A stretch of DNA of 39,450 nucleotides from positions 1 through 39,450 of the forward strand of contig CABROF010000012.1 in assembly GCA_902472555.1 (NCBI GenBank), written 5' to 3'. The position numbers were made by a program, and so were the translations under genes. The stretch is from UMGS1851 sp900555605. Lineage in GTDB: Bacteria > Bacillota > Clostridia > UBA1212 > UBA1255. Within the stretch, counting starts at the first letter, position 1, and each line of letters begins with the position of its first letter. The notes under the pieces are model-generated. The model worked only from the letters and a program-made list of their open reading frames with translations. It was not told where the DNA came from and did not search any database. Positions 32,591-39,450 of this stretch are shown here, one piece after another.

Positions 32591-33790
32591 ATGAAAAAAA
32601 TTCAAATGAAAACGCCCTTAGTCGAGATGGACGGCGACGAGATGACCCGTATTGTATGGGAGAAAATTAAAGAAATTCTGCTGTTGCCCAGCATTGAGCT
32701 GAAAACAGAATATTATGATTTGGGAATCGAAAGCCGAGACGCAACGGATGACCGGGTAACGGTTGAGGCGGCCAATGCGACAAAAAAATACGGAGTTGCG
32801 GTAAAATGCGCAACCATTACGCCGAATGCGGCCCGCGTAGAGGAATTTCACTTGAAAAAGATGTGGAAGAGTCCCAATGGGACGATTCGTTCTATCCTGG
32901 ACGGTACGGTATTCCGAGCGCCGATTCTGGTGGAGGGCGTTCGGCCCCTTGTCCGCGGATGGGAAAAACCGATTGTAATTGCACGTCATGCATACGGCGA
33001 TATTTATGCTGGCGTGGACAGTCTTGTTCCGCAGGGAGGAAAGGCTGAGCTTGTGATTACCGCAGGGGACGGCGAACAGACGGTGCTTCCGATCCACGGC
33101 TTTGAACGCTCTGCAGGAATTGTTACCGGAATGCATAATACAGATATTTCTATTGCCAGCTTTGCAAAGACCTGCTTTACGTATGCGCTTTCGGAGAAAA
33201 TGGATCTGTGGTTTTCCTCCAAGGATACGATTTCCAAGGTATATGACCATCATTTTAAGGATATCTTCCAAGAAATCTATGAACGGGATTATGAAGAGAA
33301 ATTCAAACAGGCGGGGATCTCCTATTTTTACACGCTGATCGACGATGCAGTGGCCCGCGTGATGAAATCAAAAGGCGGGTTTATCTGGGCATGTAAAAAT
33401 TATGACGGCGACGTATTTTCAGATATGCTGGCCACTGCTTTCGGCAGTCTTGCCATGATGACCTCTGTTCTGGTTTCTCCGGATGGTTATTTTGAATATG
33501 AAGCGGCTCACGGCACGATTCCGCGCCATTATCACAAATATCTGCAGGGCGAGAAAACTTCCACAAATCCGATTGCTACGATTTTTGCATGGACCGGCGC
33601 CTTGGCAAAACGGGGAGAGCTGGATTCTATCCCGGAACTGACGGCCTTTGCACGTCGTTTGGAGCAGGCTGTATATGAAACCGTGGCGTCCGGCCGCATG
33701 ACCGGAGATCTGGCGCTGATTTCCGAGCTTCCGGACAAACAGGTGCTGGGCTTGGAAGCATTTCTGCAGGCCGTTGCGGAACGTTTATAA
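32591..33790 (+). CDS. icd: NADP-dependent isocitrate dehydrogenase (eukaryote-like type)
   Basis: A 399-residue enzyme for oxidative decarboxylation of isocitrate to 2-oxoglutarate. The sequence is of the type seen in eukaryotic cytosol/mitochondria and some bacteria, not the E. coli type: VEMDGDEMTRIVWEKIKE, CATITPNAARVEEF, WKSPNGTIRSILDGTVFR and RHAYGDIYAG. The metal-binding block LIDDAVARVMKSKGGFIWA and AAHGTIPRHY are also present. ATG 32591 has GGAGG five bases upstream; an in-frame GTG at 32570 lies before it and is rejected. No citrate synthase or aconitase is nearby. It likely supplies 2-oxoglutarate and NADPH for glutamate synthesis, which is inference. Confidence 0.95.
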   Translation: MKKIQMKTPLVEMDGDEMTRIVWEKIKEILLLPSIELKTEYYDLGIESRDATDDRVTVEAANATKKYGVAVKCATITPNAARVEEFHLKKMWKSPNGTIRSILDGTVFRAPILVEGVRPLVRGWEKPIVIARHAYGDIYAGVDSLVPQGGKAELVITAGDGEQTVLPIHGFERSAGIVTGMHNTDISIASFAKTCFTYALSEKMDLWFSSKDTISKVYDHHFKDIFQEIYERDYEEKFKQAGISYFYTLIDDAVARVMKSKGGFIWACKNYDGDVFSDMLATAFGSLAMMTSVLVSPDGYFEYEAAHGTIPRHYHKYLQGEKTSTNPIATIFAWTGALAKRGELDSIPELTAFARRLEQAVYETVASGRMTGDLALISELPDKQVLGLEAFLQAVAERL

Positions 33791-33813
33791 AACGGCAAAA
33801 AGTTTATGGTAAA

Positions 33814-33848
33814 ATACCGTTGCGCAGACGGTATGCTTGTGGTACACT
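33814..33848 (+). promoter_or_regulatory. pgi promoter overlapped by an inverted repeat
   Basis: TTGCGC (33820-33825), 17 bases, then TACACT (33843-33848) preceded by TGG as an extended -10. A perfect 7-bp inverted repeat, ATACCGT (33814-33820) and ACGGTAT (33828-33834), straddles the -35 box. It could be an operator, or a stem at the end of icd, but no T-run follows it. Confidence 0.5.
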
Positions 33849-33891
33849 ACAAAACAAGACGATTGCAAAGAAATTTCAGAGGTGGATATAG

Positions 33892-35199
33892 ATGGATTTT
33901 TTATGCTTTGACAGTTCAAAAGCAGAGCCTTTTTTAGGAAAACACGAAATTGGCAATTTGCAGGAGCAGGTGAAGACCGCGCATCATATGCTGCACAGCG
34001 GCAGCGGCGCGGGAAACGATTATTTAGGGTGGCTGGAGTGGCCGGTTCGGTTTGACCGGGAGGAGTATGCGCGGCTCAAGCAATGTGTGCAAAAAATCAG
34101 AAGCGATTCGCGTGTTTTGATCGTGGTAGGAATCGGCGGCTCCTATCTGGGTGCCAGAGCGGCGATTGAAATGCTGTCCGGCTCTTTTTATCAGCTGGAG
34201 GGCGCTCACGGCGGTGAAAATCCGATTGTATTATTTGCGGGAAACAGCATCAGTTCCGATTATATGGCAGATCTTCTTGATATCATCGGAAGATATGACG
34301 TATCCGTCAATGTGATTTCAAAATCCGGGACAACTACGGAGCCCGCAATTGCATTTCGCATTCTGAAAGAGTATATGGAAGAGAAATACGGCAAGGCGGA
34401 AGCCGCGAAACGAATTTATGCCACAACGGACAAAGCGAGAGGTGCGCTGCGGACATTGGCGGATCGGGAAGGCTACGAAACGTTCGTCATTCCGGATGAT
34501 ATCGGCGGACGATATTCGGTGCTGACGCCGGTGGGGCTGCTTCCTATCGGCGTTGCAGGCGCAGACTTGGATGCGATGATGGAGGGCGCGAAAGAGGCAT
34601 ATCTGCGTTACCGGGAGCCTGATCTGGCCGTGAATGACTGCTATGCCTATGCAGCCGCAAGAAATGCATTGTACAACAAGGGAAAGACGATTGAAATTCT
34701 GGTAAATTATGAGCCCTGTCTGCATTATGTAACGGAATGGTGGAAGCAGCTGTTCGGAGAAAGCGAGGGCAAAGATCAGAAGGGAATTTTTCCGGCAGGG
34801 GTAGACTTTAGTACGGATCTTCATTCCATGGGGCAATATATACAGGATGGCCGGAGAATGCTGTTTGAGACGGTTCTGTCCGTAGAAACACCTCGGCGGA
34901 GTATATGCATAAAGTCTGATCCGGACAATCTGGATGGGCTGAATTATCTGGCGGGGATGGATATGGATTATGTGAATAAACAAGCCGCCGCCGGAACGAT
35001 GATGGCGCACACGGACGGAGGAGTGCCGAATCTGGTCATTTCCGTTCCGCGCCTGAACGCGTACTTTTTCGGTGCTCTGGTATATTTCTTTGAGAAAGCA
35101 TGCGGCATCAGCGGCTATCTGCTTGGGGTCAATCCGTTTGATCAGCCGGGGGTAGAAGCATACAAAAAGAATATGTTCCGTCTGCTCGGGAAAATTTGA
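33892..35199 (+). CDS. pgi: Glucose-6-phosphate isomerase
   Basis: A 435-residue glycolytic enzyme that interconverts glucose-6-phosphate and fructose-6-phosphate. The SIS-type sugar-phosphate site is visible as VVGIGGSYLGARAAIEML and VISKSGTTTEPAIAFRIL. DIGGRYSVLTPVGLLPIGVA, WWKQLFGESEGKD and DQPGVEAYKKNMF complete the family pattern. The length is that of the shorter Firmicutes form. AGAGGTGG precedes the ATG. It has its own promoter about 100 bases downstream of icd and is followed after 29 bases by a MoxR gene. Confidence 0.97.
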   Translation: MDFLCFDSSKAEPFLGKHEIGNLQEQVKTAHHMLHSGSGAGNDYLGWLEWPVRFDREEYARLKQCVQKIRSDSRVLIVVGIGGSYLGARAAIEMLSGSFYQLEGAHGGENPIVLFAGNSISSDYMADLLDIIGRYDVSVNVISKSGTTTEPAIAFRILKEYMEEKYGKAEAAKRIYATTDKARGALRTLADREGYETFVIPDDIGGRYSVLTPVGLLPIGVAGADLDAMMEGAKEAYLRYREPDLAVNDCYAYAAARNALYNKGKTIEILVNYEPCLHYVTEWWKQLFGESEGKDQKGIFPAGVDFSTDLHSMGQYIQDGRRMLFETVLSVETPRRSICIKSDPDNLDGLNYLAGMDMDYVNKQAAAGTMMAHTDGGVPNLVISVPRLNAYFFGALVYFFEKACGISGYLLGVNPFDQPGVEAYKKNMFRLLGKI

Positions 35200-35228
35200 A
35201 TCGCCTGAAGCGATAATAGGAGGATAAG

Positions 35229-36164
35229 ATGTCCGCGACCTACAGAATCCTGAATGAAATTATTGCCAACATTGAGAAGGTAATGATCGGAAAGCGAAAC
35301 GTGATCATTTTAGCGTTAGCGGCGCTGGCAGGGGAAGGCCACCTGCTGGTAGAGGACGTTCCCGGAGTGGGAAAATCCACTTTGGTGGCGGCATTGGCGA
35401 AAAGCGTAAACGGCGTTTTTAAACGGGTTTCTTTTACGCCGGACGTCTTGCCCTCTGATATCACCGGTTATAACATCTATAACAGAAAAACAGAAGAATT
35501 TGAATTCCGTTCCGGTGCGGTGGATTGTAATTTCCTTTTAGCGGATGAAATCAACCGAACCTCGCCGAAAACACAGTCAAGCTTATTGGAGGCCATGCAG
35601 GAGGGCAGCGTATCCGTAGAAGGCGTAACACGTTCTCTGCACAAACCTTTTATGGTAATGGCAACGCAGAACCCGGTTGAACATTTAGGTACCTATCCGC
35701 TGCCGGAGGCGCAGCTTGATCGTTTCTTTATGAAGATATCTATCGGATATCCTGCTTCCAAGGATGAAAGCGAGATTGTCATGATGCAGTCCGCAGGCAA
35801 AGACATACGGGAACTGGAAGCCGTAGCAAGTCTAAAGGATGTGATACAGATTCAGCAGGAGGTCAAAGAGACGCATCTGGAAGAGGATTTGGCTGCTTAT
35901 ATCGTACGGATTGCAGAAGCAACGCGTACCAATCCCAGTGTTTCGCTCGGAATCAGTCCGCGGGGCAGCGTGGCGCTGGGGCGGGCGGCAAAGGCGTTTG
36001 CATTTATGAAGGGCAGACAGTATGTCCTGCCTGAGGATATTAAAGAGGCGGCCGTTCCTGTTCTGTCACATCGTATTATATTGAACAGAGAGGTAAGGGC
36101 GAAAGGATACACTGCAGAGGCATTGATCCAATATATCTTAAGCAGTGTAAGCATCGGTATTTAA
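35229..36164 (+). CDS. MoxR-type AAA+ ATPase
   Basis: A 311-residue AAA+ ATPase of the MoxR family, chaperone-like proteins that act with DUF58 and VWA proteins in assembling or activating envelope or enzyme complexes. Walker A is GVGKST (46-51), preceded by LLVEDVP. Walker B is LLADEINR (103-110). SSLLEAMQEG, ATQNPVEHLGTYPLPEAQLD and ISPRGSVALGRAAKAFA are typical later blocks. AGGAGG precedes the ATG. It is the first gene of a MoxR-DUF58-transglutaminase set with nearly no spacing, a widespread arrangement whose exact job is still poorly known. Confidence 0.95.
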   Translation: MSATYRILNEIIANIEKVMIGKRNVIILALAALAGEGHLLVEDVPGVGKSTLVAALAKSVNGVFKRVSFTPDVLPSDITGYNIYNRKTEEFEFRSGAVDCNFLLADEINRTSPKTQSSLLEAMQEGSVSVEGVTRSLHKPFMVMATQNPVEHLGTYPLPEAQLDRFFMKISIGYPASKDESEIVMMQSAGKDIRELEAVASLKDVIQIQQEVKETHLEEDLAAYIVRIAEATRTNPSVSLGISPRGSVALGRAAKAFAFMKGRQYVLPEDIKEAAVPVLSHRIILNREVRAKGYTAEALIQYILSSVSIGI

Positions 36165-36166
36165 AT

Positions 36167-37582
36167 ATGGGACGGGTGGAGGGCTCCGCAAAGCAGAACC
36201 TGAAGCATGCAGCTGTGCCGCCGCCGCGCCGTATGGGGGCGGCCTTTAATGAACGTGCAAAAGGCTATTGGCTTGGAAGATTTTTATTTGGCTTTTCCTA
36301 TGGTATCGTTGCCGCAGGCGCGTTTCTGGTGGGCGGCATGGTGGTCAATACTTTATTTTTTGCAATTACCGCAGGACTTCTGCTGACCAGCTTCAAATTA
36401 TTTTTCGCACGTTTCTTTGTGAAGGTCCGCTACAGCGGCGGCGCTGTGCTGAAAGCGGAAAAGGGACAGCCCTTTCAGATTCAGGTATCGATCTCAAACC
36501 GGGGAATCTTTTCTTATTCTGTGGGAAAAGTATTTTTGACCAAAAGCGATGAGCTTGTTCTTGCTATAAATGACGACTGCGTGCTGTGCAATATTCCGGC
36601 GCGTAAAAAGATATCGCTGGTATTCGGTGGCACGTGCAGATATCGGGGCGAATATCGTTTTTCCGTCCGCATGCTGCAGGTTTGGGATGATCTCGGCTTC
36701 CGATATATCCGGAAAAAGGATTTTACGCAGATGATCGTATATGTGTACCCGCGGATCACGGACCTGCGCTGTTTTGACGGACTTCAAACGCCGGACACGG
36801 ATGCGGAAGAAAGTATTGCACGCAAAACACAGGATCCAAGCGACAGCTTTGAGGTGCGCGAATATATTCCGCAGGACAGTATGCGGCATATTCATTGGAA
36901 AGTGACGGCACGGATGGACCGTCTGATGACAAAGACGTTTGACCAGATGACGAATCACAGAATCTGCATATACCTGGATATGACTGCGCTGCAGCCGACT
37001 CCGGATGCACTGCAGGGCATACGCACAGAAGAAAATAAAAATGCTGCCGCGGGCCCGTTTTCTAACATACAGGCAGAGCTGCTGCGGCGGGGGGGGGATA
37101 AATATATGGAGCTTGCGGCCGCTGTCTGCGCTTTCTGCAGCCGTACCCATGTGCCGTATTCCTTTTTATATCCTGTGCACAGGGCCGACTGCATGCTGGC
37201 GGAAGCTGTTTTATGCAAAAATCCGGAGGATTTCAGCAAGATTCACTTTTTAACGGCCTCTCTGCCGTTTCGGCCGGAGTACGGACAGCTGCGGCAGTCT
37301 CTTTATCCGCTGCTGCAGGAAGGGATATACGGCGTTCTGCGCTGCTATTTGTTTACCCTTGGGCTTTCCTCCGAAATCATAGCGGCCGCAGAAGATCTTT
37401 CGGACAGAGGATATTTTGTAACCGTGATTGCTGTCTGCGATACACAGATTTCTGAAATCATCCCGCAGTGCGTTACGGAGGAGGCACGTTTGCTGAAGAA
37501 AAATCTTCACGGACAGGAGCTCCGGGTCCTGAAAGTCGGCCTGGAGGATGATACAAAAGACGTATTGGAGCGGTTTGCATGA
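36167..37582 (+). CDS. DUF58 membrane protein (MoxR partner)
   Basis: A 471-residue protein. Two membrane helices near residues 37-57 and 59-80 are followed by a beta domain. The DUF58 signature lies around residues 229-249 (EVREYIPQDSMRHIHWKVTA), after the usual RKTQDPSDSF. Then comes a region resembling a von Willebrand-type fold (RICIYLDMTA). It begins two bases after the moxR stop and overlaps the next gene by four, so the three genes are probably coupled. A run of nine G at 37089-37097 lies within the frame (RRGGDKYM) and is a potential slippage site. The function beyond association with MoxR is unknown. Confidence 0.92.
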   Translation: MGRVEGSAKQNLKHAAVPPPRRMGAAFNERAKGYWLGRFLFGFSYGIVAAGAFLVGGMVVNTLFFAITAGLLLTSFKLFFARFFVKVRYSGGAVLKAEKGQPFQIQVSISNRGIFSYSVGKVFLTKSDELVLAINDDCVLCNIPARKKISLVFGGTCRYRGEYRFSVRMLQVWDDLGFRYIRKKDFTQMIVYVYPRITDLRCFDGLQTPDTDAEESIARKTQDPSDSFEVREYIPQDSMRHIHWKVTARMDRLMTKTFDQMTNHRICIYLDMTALQPTPDALQGIRTEENKNAAAGPFSNIQAELLRRGGDKYMELAAAVCAFCSRTHVPYSFLYPVHRADCMLAEAVLCKNPEDFSKIHFLTASLPFRPEYGQLRQSLYPLLQEGIYGVLRCYLFTLGLSSEIIAAAEDLSDRGYFVTVIAVCDTQISEIIPQCVTEEARLLKKNLHGQELRVLKVGLEDDTKDVLERFA

Positions 37583-39450
37583 GGACATCTTACAGAAACG
37601 GCCTTGAAATATTATTTAACTGCATAATCGGCGTTTTTTTATCTGTAACGGCAACTGAGATCTTTATGTCCGGTCTGGCGTTCCGGATTTCCTGGCTGCA
37701 GGTTGCCGCCGTTTCACTTGTTGTCGTCGGTCTGTGCGGTGCATTGGCATACAGCAGAATCCTGCGCCGGATTTTTTTGATTCTCCTGGGAATCGCTGTG
37801 CTCGTATCTGTTCTTTTCTTTTATTTGAAGTGGGAGACGCTGCGCAATTATGTCCTGCCGGCTGATACAGGCGGTTTTTTGCTGGCCTGCGGCCTTGCTG
37901 CGCTGATTGCGGCGTTGTCGTATTTATTTGCAAGTATCAATTCCCTTTTTTATATTGTATGCGCCGGCCTTGCCGCAGGCATTACGGTTCTGGAGCTGGT
38001 GGGGTATGAGATTCCTGCCGTATCGCTGGCAGGGCTGCTGTCTCTGCTGCTTTTTGTGTTTTGCAAAAAACGCTACGGGCTATTCTATAAGCAGCTTGGA
38101 CCCGGCTATCAGCGAACCATTTCTGTCCCGTCGAAACGAATTCTGACATTGCTTTGGCTGCCTGTGCTGCTGTTTTTTCTGCTGTTTGGGGCCAGCAGCA
38201 TCAAACAGCCGCTGCTGGGCTCCTACGGAGAAAAAATATTAACCGCAATAGAAGAATTCGTTGAAAAATATGCAGACGGAAAGCTTCCGGAGAATTTTTC
38301 GATTGACTTGAAGGGGGCGCCCTTTTCCTTGTCTCGAATCGGCTTTGGCAGTGCGGATCGTCTGGGGGGCGATGTTGCCGACTCCAAGCGGCATGTACTG
38401 ACGGTCCGGAGTCCGTACTCTGAAGTTTATATCGGCGGCGCGGCTTATGATTCCTATGACGGCAGCAGATGGTACAGTGCCGGAAGAAACCAAAAGGCCC
38501 GGATAATGCCTTCGGATGGGGTCTGTGTGCCGCGGCCGGCGGAATACGAACGGGATATCGGCAGTGCATCGACAATTTCACCGCAGCTGCAGTATACGTT
38601 GCTGGAGGAAAGATCAATTACGATCATACATGAGTCTGTGTTCCGGACAAATCAGCTTTTTACACCGGCTATGGCAGGCCGTATAGATATTACCAATCTG
38701 TCGGACAGCGGCGGCACGGAATCTCTGTCCATGGATGCCGATGAAAAATTTACCTTTGCGTCGGATATTGCAGGCGGCAGAGGATATCAGCTGTCTTTTT
38801 ATCATGTTGACCTGAAAAATCGTTATATACAGCAGGTTTTGAACCGTTCGCGGCGCGGCTATTACAGGAATCTGAGAGAATCGGATATTCTGTATGCGAC
38901 CATTCATACTACAGGACAATACGGCAGCTTCGACAGCATCAGAACTGCGTTGGAGCATCGCGCCGATGATTTTTACAGCCGATATCTGCAGCTGCCGCTG
39001 GATCTTCCGGCACGGATATACAATCTTGCATATGAAATTACAGAGGGGATGGCGTCGGATTACGAAAAGGCGGAGGCGATTGCGCGATACCTGAGCAGGC
39101 ACTGCTCGTATACGCTGACGCCCGGTGAGGTGCCGGAAAACCGGGATTTTGTAGATTACTTTTTATTTGACAAGCCGGAGGGCTACTGCGTATATTATGC
39201 TACCGCTATGACGGTTCTGCTGCGATGCGTCGGAGTTCCGGCGCGGTATGTGGAGGGCTTTCTTGTAAATGCCCAGGACCGCACAGCAGAGCGGGATGTT
39301 TATGCAGTTACAACAGAATCTGCTCACGCGTGGCCGGAGGTATATTTTGAAGGTTTAGGCTTTATCGTATTTGAACCCACGACCTCGTACAGCCAGCAGC
39401 CCGTGACTACGCCGCCGGCAGCGACTGCCTCCCCTGCCGGCCGCCAGTCT
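37579..39450 (+). CDS. Transglutaminase-like membrane protein (TgpA/DUF3488 type), 3' end outside window
   Basis: The ATG overlaps the DUF58 stop (ATGA), and 624 codons run open to the window edge. The N-terminal about 220 residues hold six or seven membrane helices. A long extracytoplasmic region follows (SPYSEVYIGGAAYDSYDGSRWY), then a transglutaminase core with C537 (GYCVYYATAMTVLLR), H583 (SAHAWPEVYF) and an acidic E599 in VFEPT, the usual catalytic set with Glu for Asp. After that a Thr/Pro/Ala-rich linker begins, which suggests another membrane helix and C-terminal domain beyond the window. Bacterial members may act as peptidases or crosslinking enzymes on the cell surface. It completes the MoxR-DUF58-transglutaminase set. 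Confidence 0.92.
   Translation, partial: MRTSYRNGLEILFNCIIGVFLSVTATEIFMSGLAFRISWLQVAAVSLVVVGLCGALAYSRILRRIFLILLGIAVLVSVLFFYLKWETLRNYVLPADTGGFLLACGLAALIAALSYLFASINSLFYIVCAGLAAGITVLELVGYEIPAVSLAGLLSLLLFVFCKKRYGLFYKQLGPGYQRTISVPSKRILTLLWLPVLLFFLLFGASSIKQPLLGSYGEKILTAIEEFVEKYADGKLPENFSIDLKGAPFSLSRIGFGSADRLGGDVADSKRHVLTVRSPYSEVYIGGAAYDSYDGSRWYSAGRNQKARIMPSDGVCVPRPAEYERDIGSASTISPQLQYTLLEERSITIIHESVFRTNQLFTPAMAGRIDITNLSDSGGTESLSMDADEKFTFASDIAGGRGYQLSFYHVDLKNRYIQQVLNRSRRGYYRNLRESDILYATIHTTGQYGSFDSIRTALEHRADDFYSRYLQLPLDLPARIYNLAYEITEGMASDYEKAEAIARYLSRHCSYTLTPGEVPENRDFVDYFLFDKPEGYCVYYATAMTVLLRCVGVPARYVEGFLVNAQDRTAERDVYAVTTESAHAWPEVYFEGLGFIVFEPTTSYSQQPVTTPPAATASPAGRQS

Overview
The window looks like a chromosomal segment of a Gram-positive member of the Clostridia, order not resolvable by eye. 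The evidence is the rimP-nusA-rnpM-infB-rbfA-nrnA-truB cluster, a DnaD/DnaI-type helicase-loader pair, a class B sortase, strong AGGAGG-type ribosome-binding sites, frequent TTG/GTG starts and sigma-A-like promoters. Almost everything is on the + strand. The exceptions are one tRNA and an nfeD/SPFH gene pair.

Layout. 1-4.7 kb: the tail of a TPR protein, an M29 aminopeptidase, a FucO-like alcohol dehydrogenase with its own promoter and leader hairpin, and a cardiolipin synthase. 4.8-8.0 kb: two tandem paralogous secreted surface proteins, the second ending in a VPATGD cell-wall sorting signal, then a terminator. 8.1-10.4 kb: a gene-poor stretch with a 49-codon ORF resembling the start of a serine recombinase, an orphan gene, and a minus-strand tRNA-Leu(GAG) with a consensus promoter and two successive terminators. 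10.4-16.1 kb: cell-envelope genes. These are a choice-of-anchor-A/leucine-rich-repeat protein, a three-gene set (HSL-type hydrolase, condensation-fold acyltransferase-like protein, zinc-ribbon membrane protein) and a class B sortase with a long cytoplasmic tail. 16.1-18.2 kb: DnaD-like and DnaI-like replication proteins. 18.2-21.4 kb: two paralogous beta-helix surface proteins, one a lipoprotein and one anchored by a transmembrane helix. 21.4-22.9 kb (minus): an SPFH protein and NfeD.

23.0-33.8 kb is the translation/transcription operon, driven by TTGACA-17-TATACT with an attenuator-like leader. It appears to run on into a UDP-sugar pyrophosphorylase and a eukaryote-like isocitrate dehydrogenase. 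A palindromic, tandemly duplicated repeat sits between infB and rbfA, just after an infB 3' segment with strikingly different codon choice. 33.8-39.45 kb: pgi with its own promoter, then a MoxR-DUF58-transglutaminase set whose last gene runs off the window.

The most unusual things are the infB/rbfA palindromic repeat and adjacent codon-usage break, the hydrolase/acyltransferase/zinc-ribbon triad, the sortase with a candidate substrate, and the tRNA-Leu-flanked gene-poor stretch. No CRISPR array, complete transposon or phage module was seen. All family calls rest on motifs read by eye; no database search was run.
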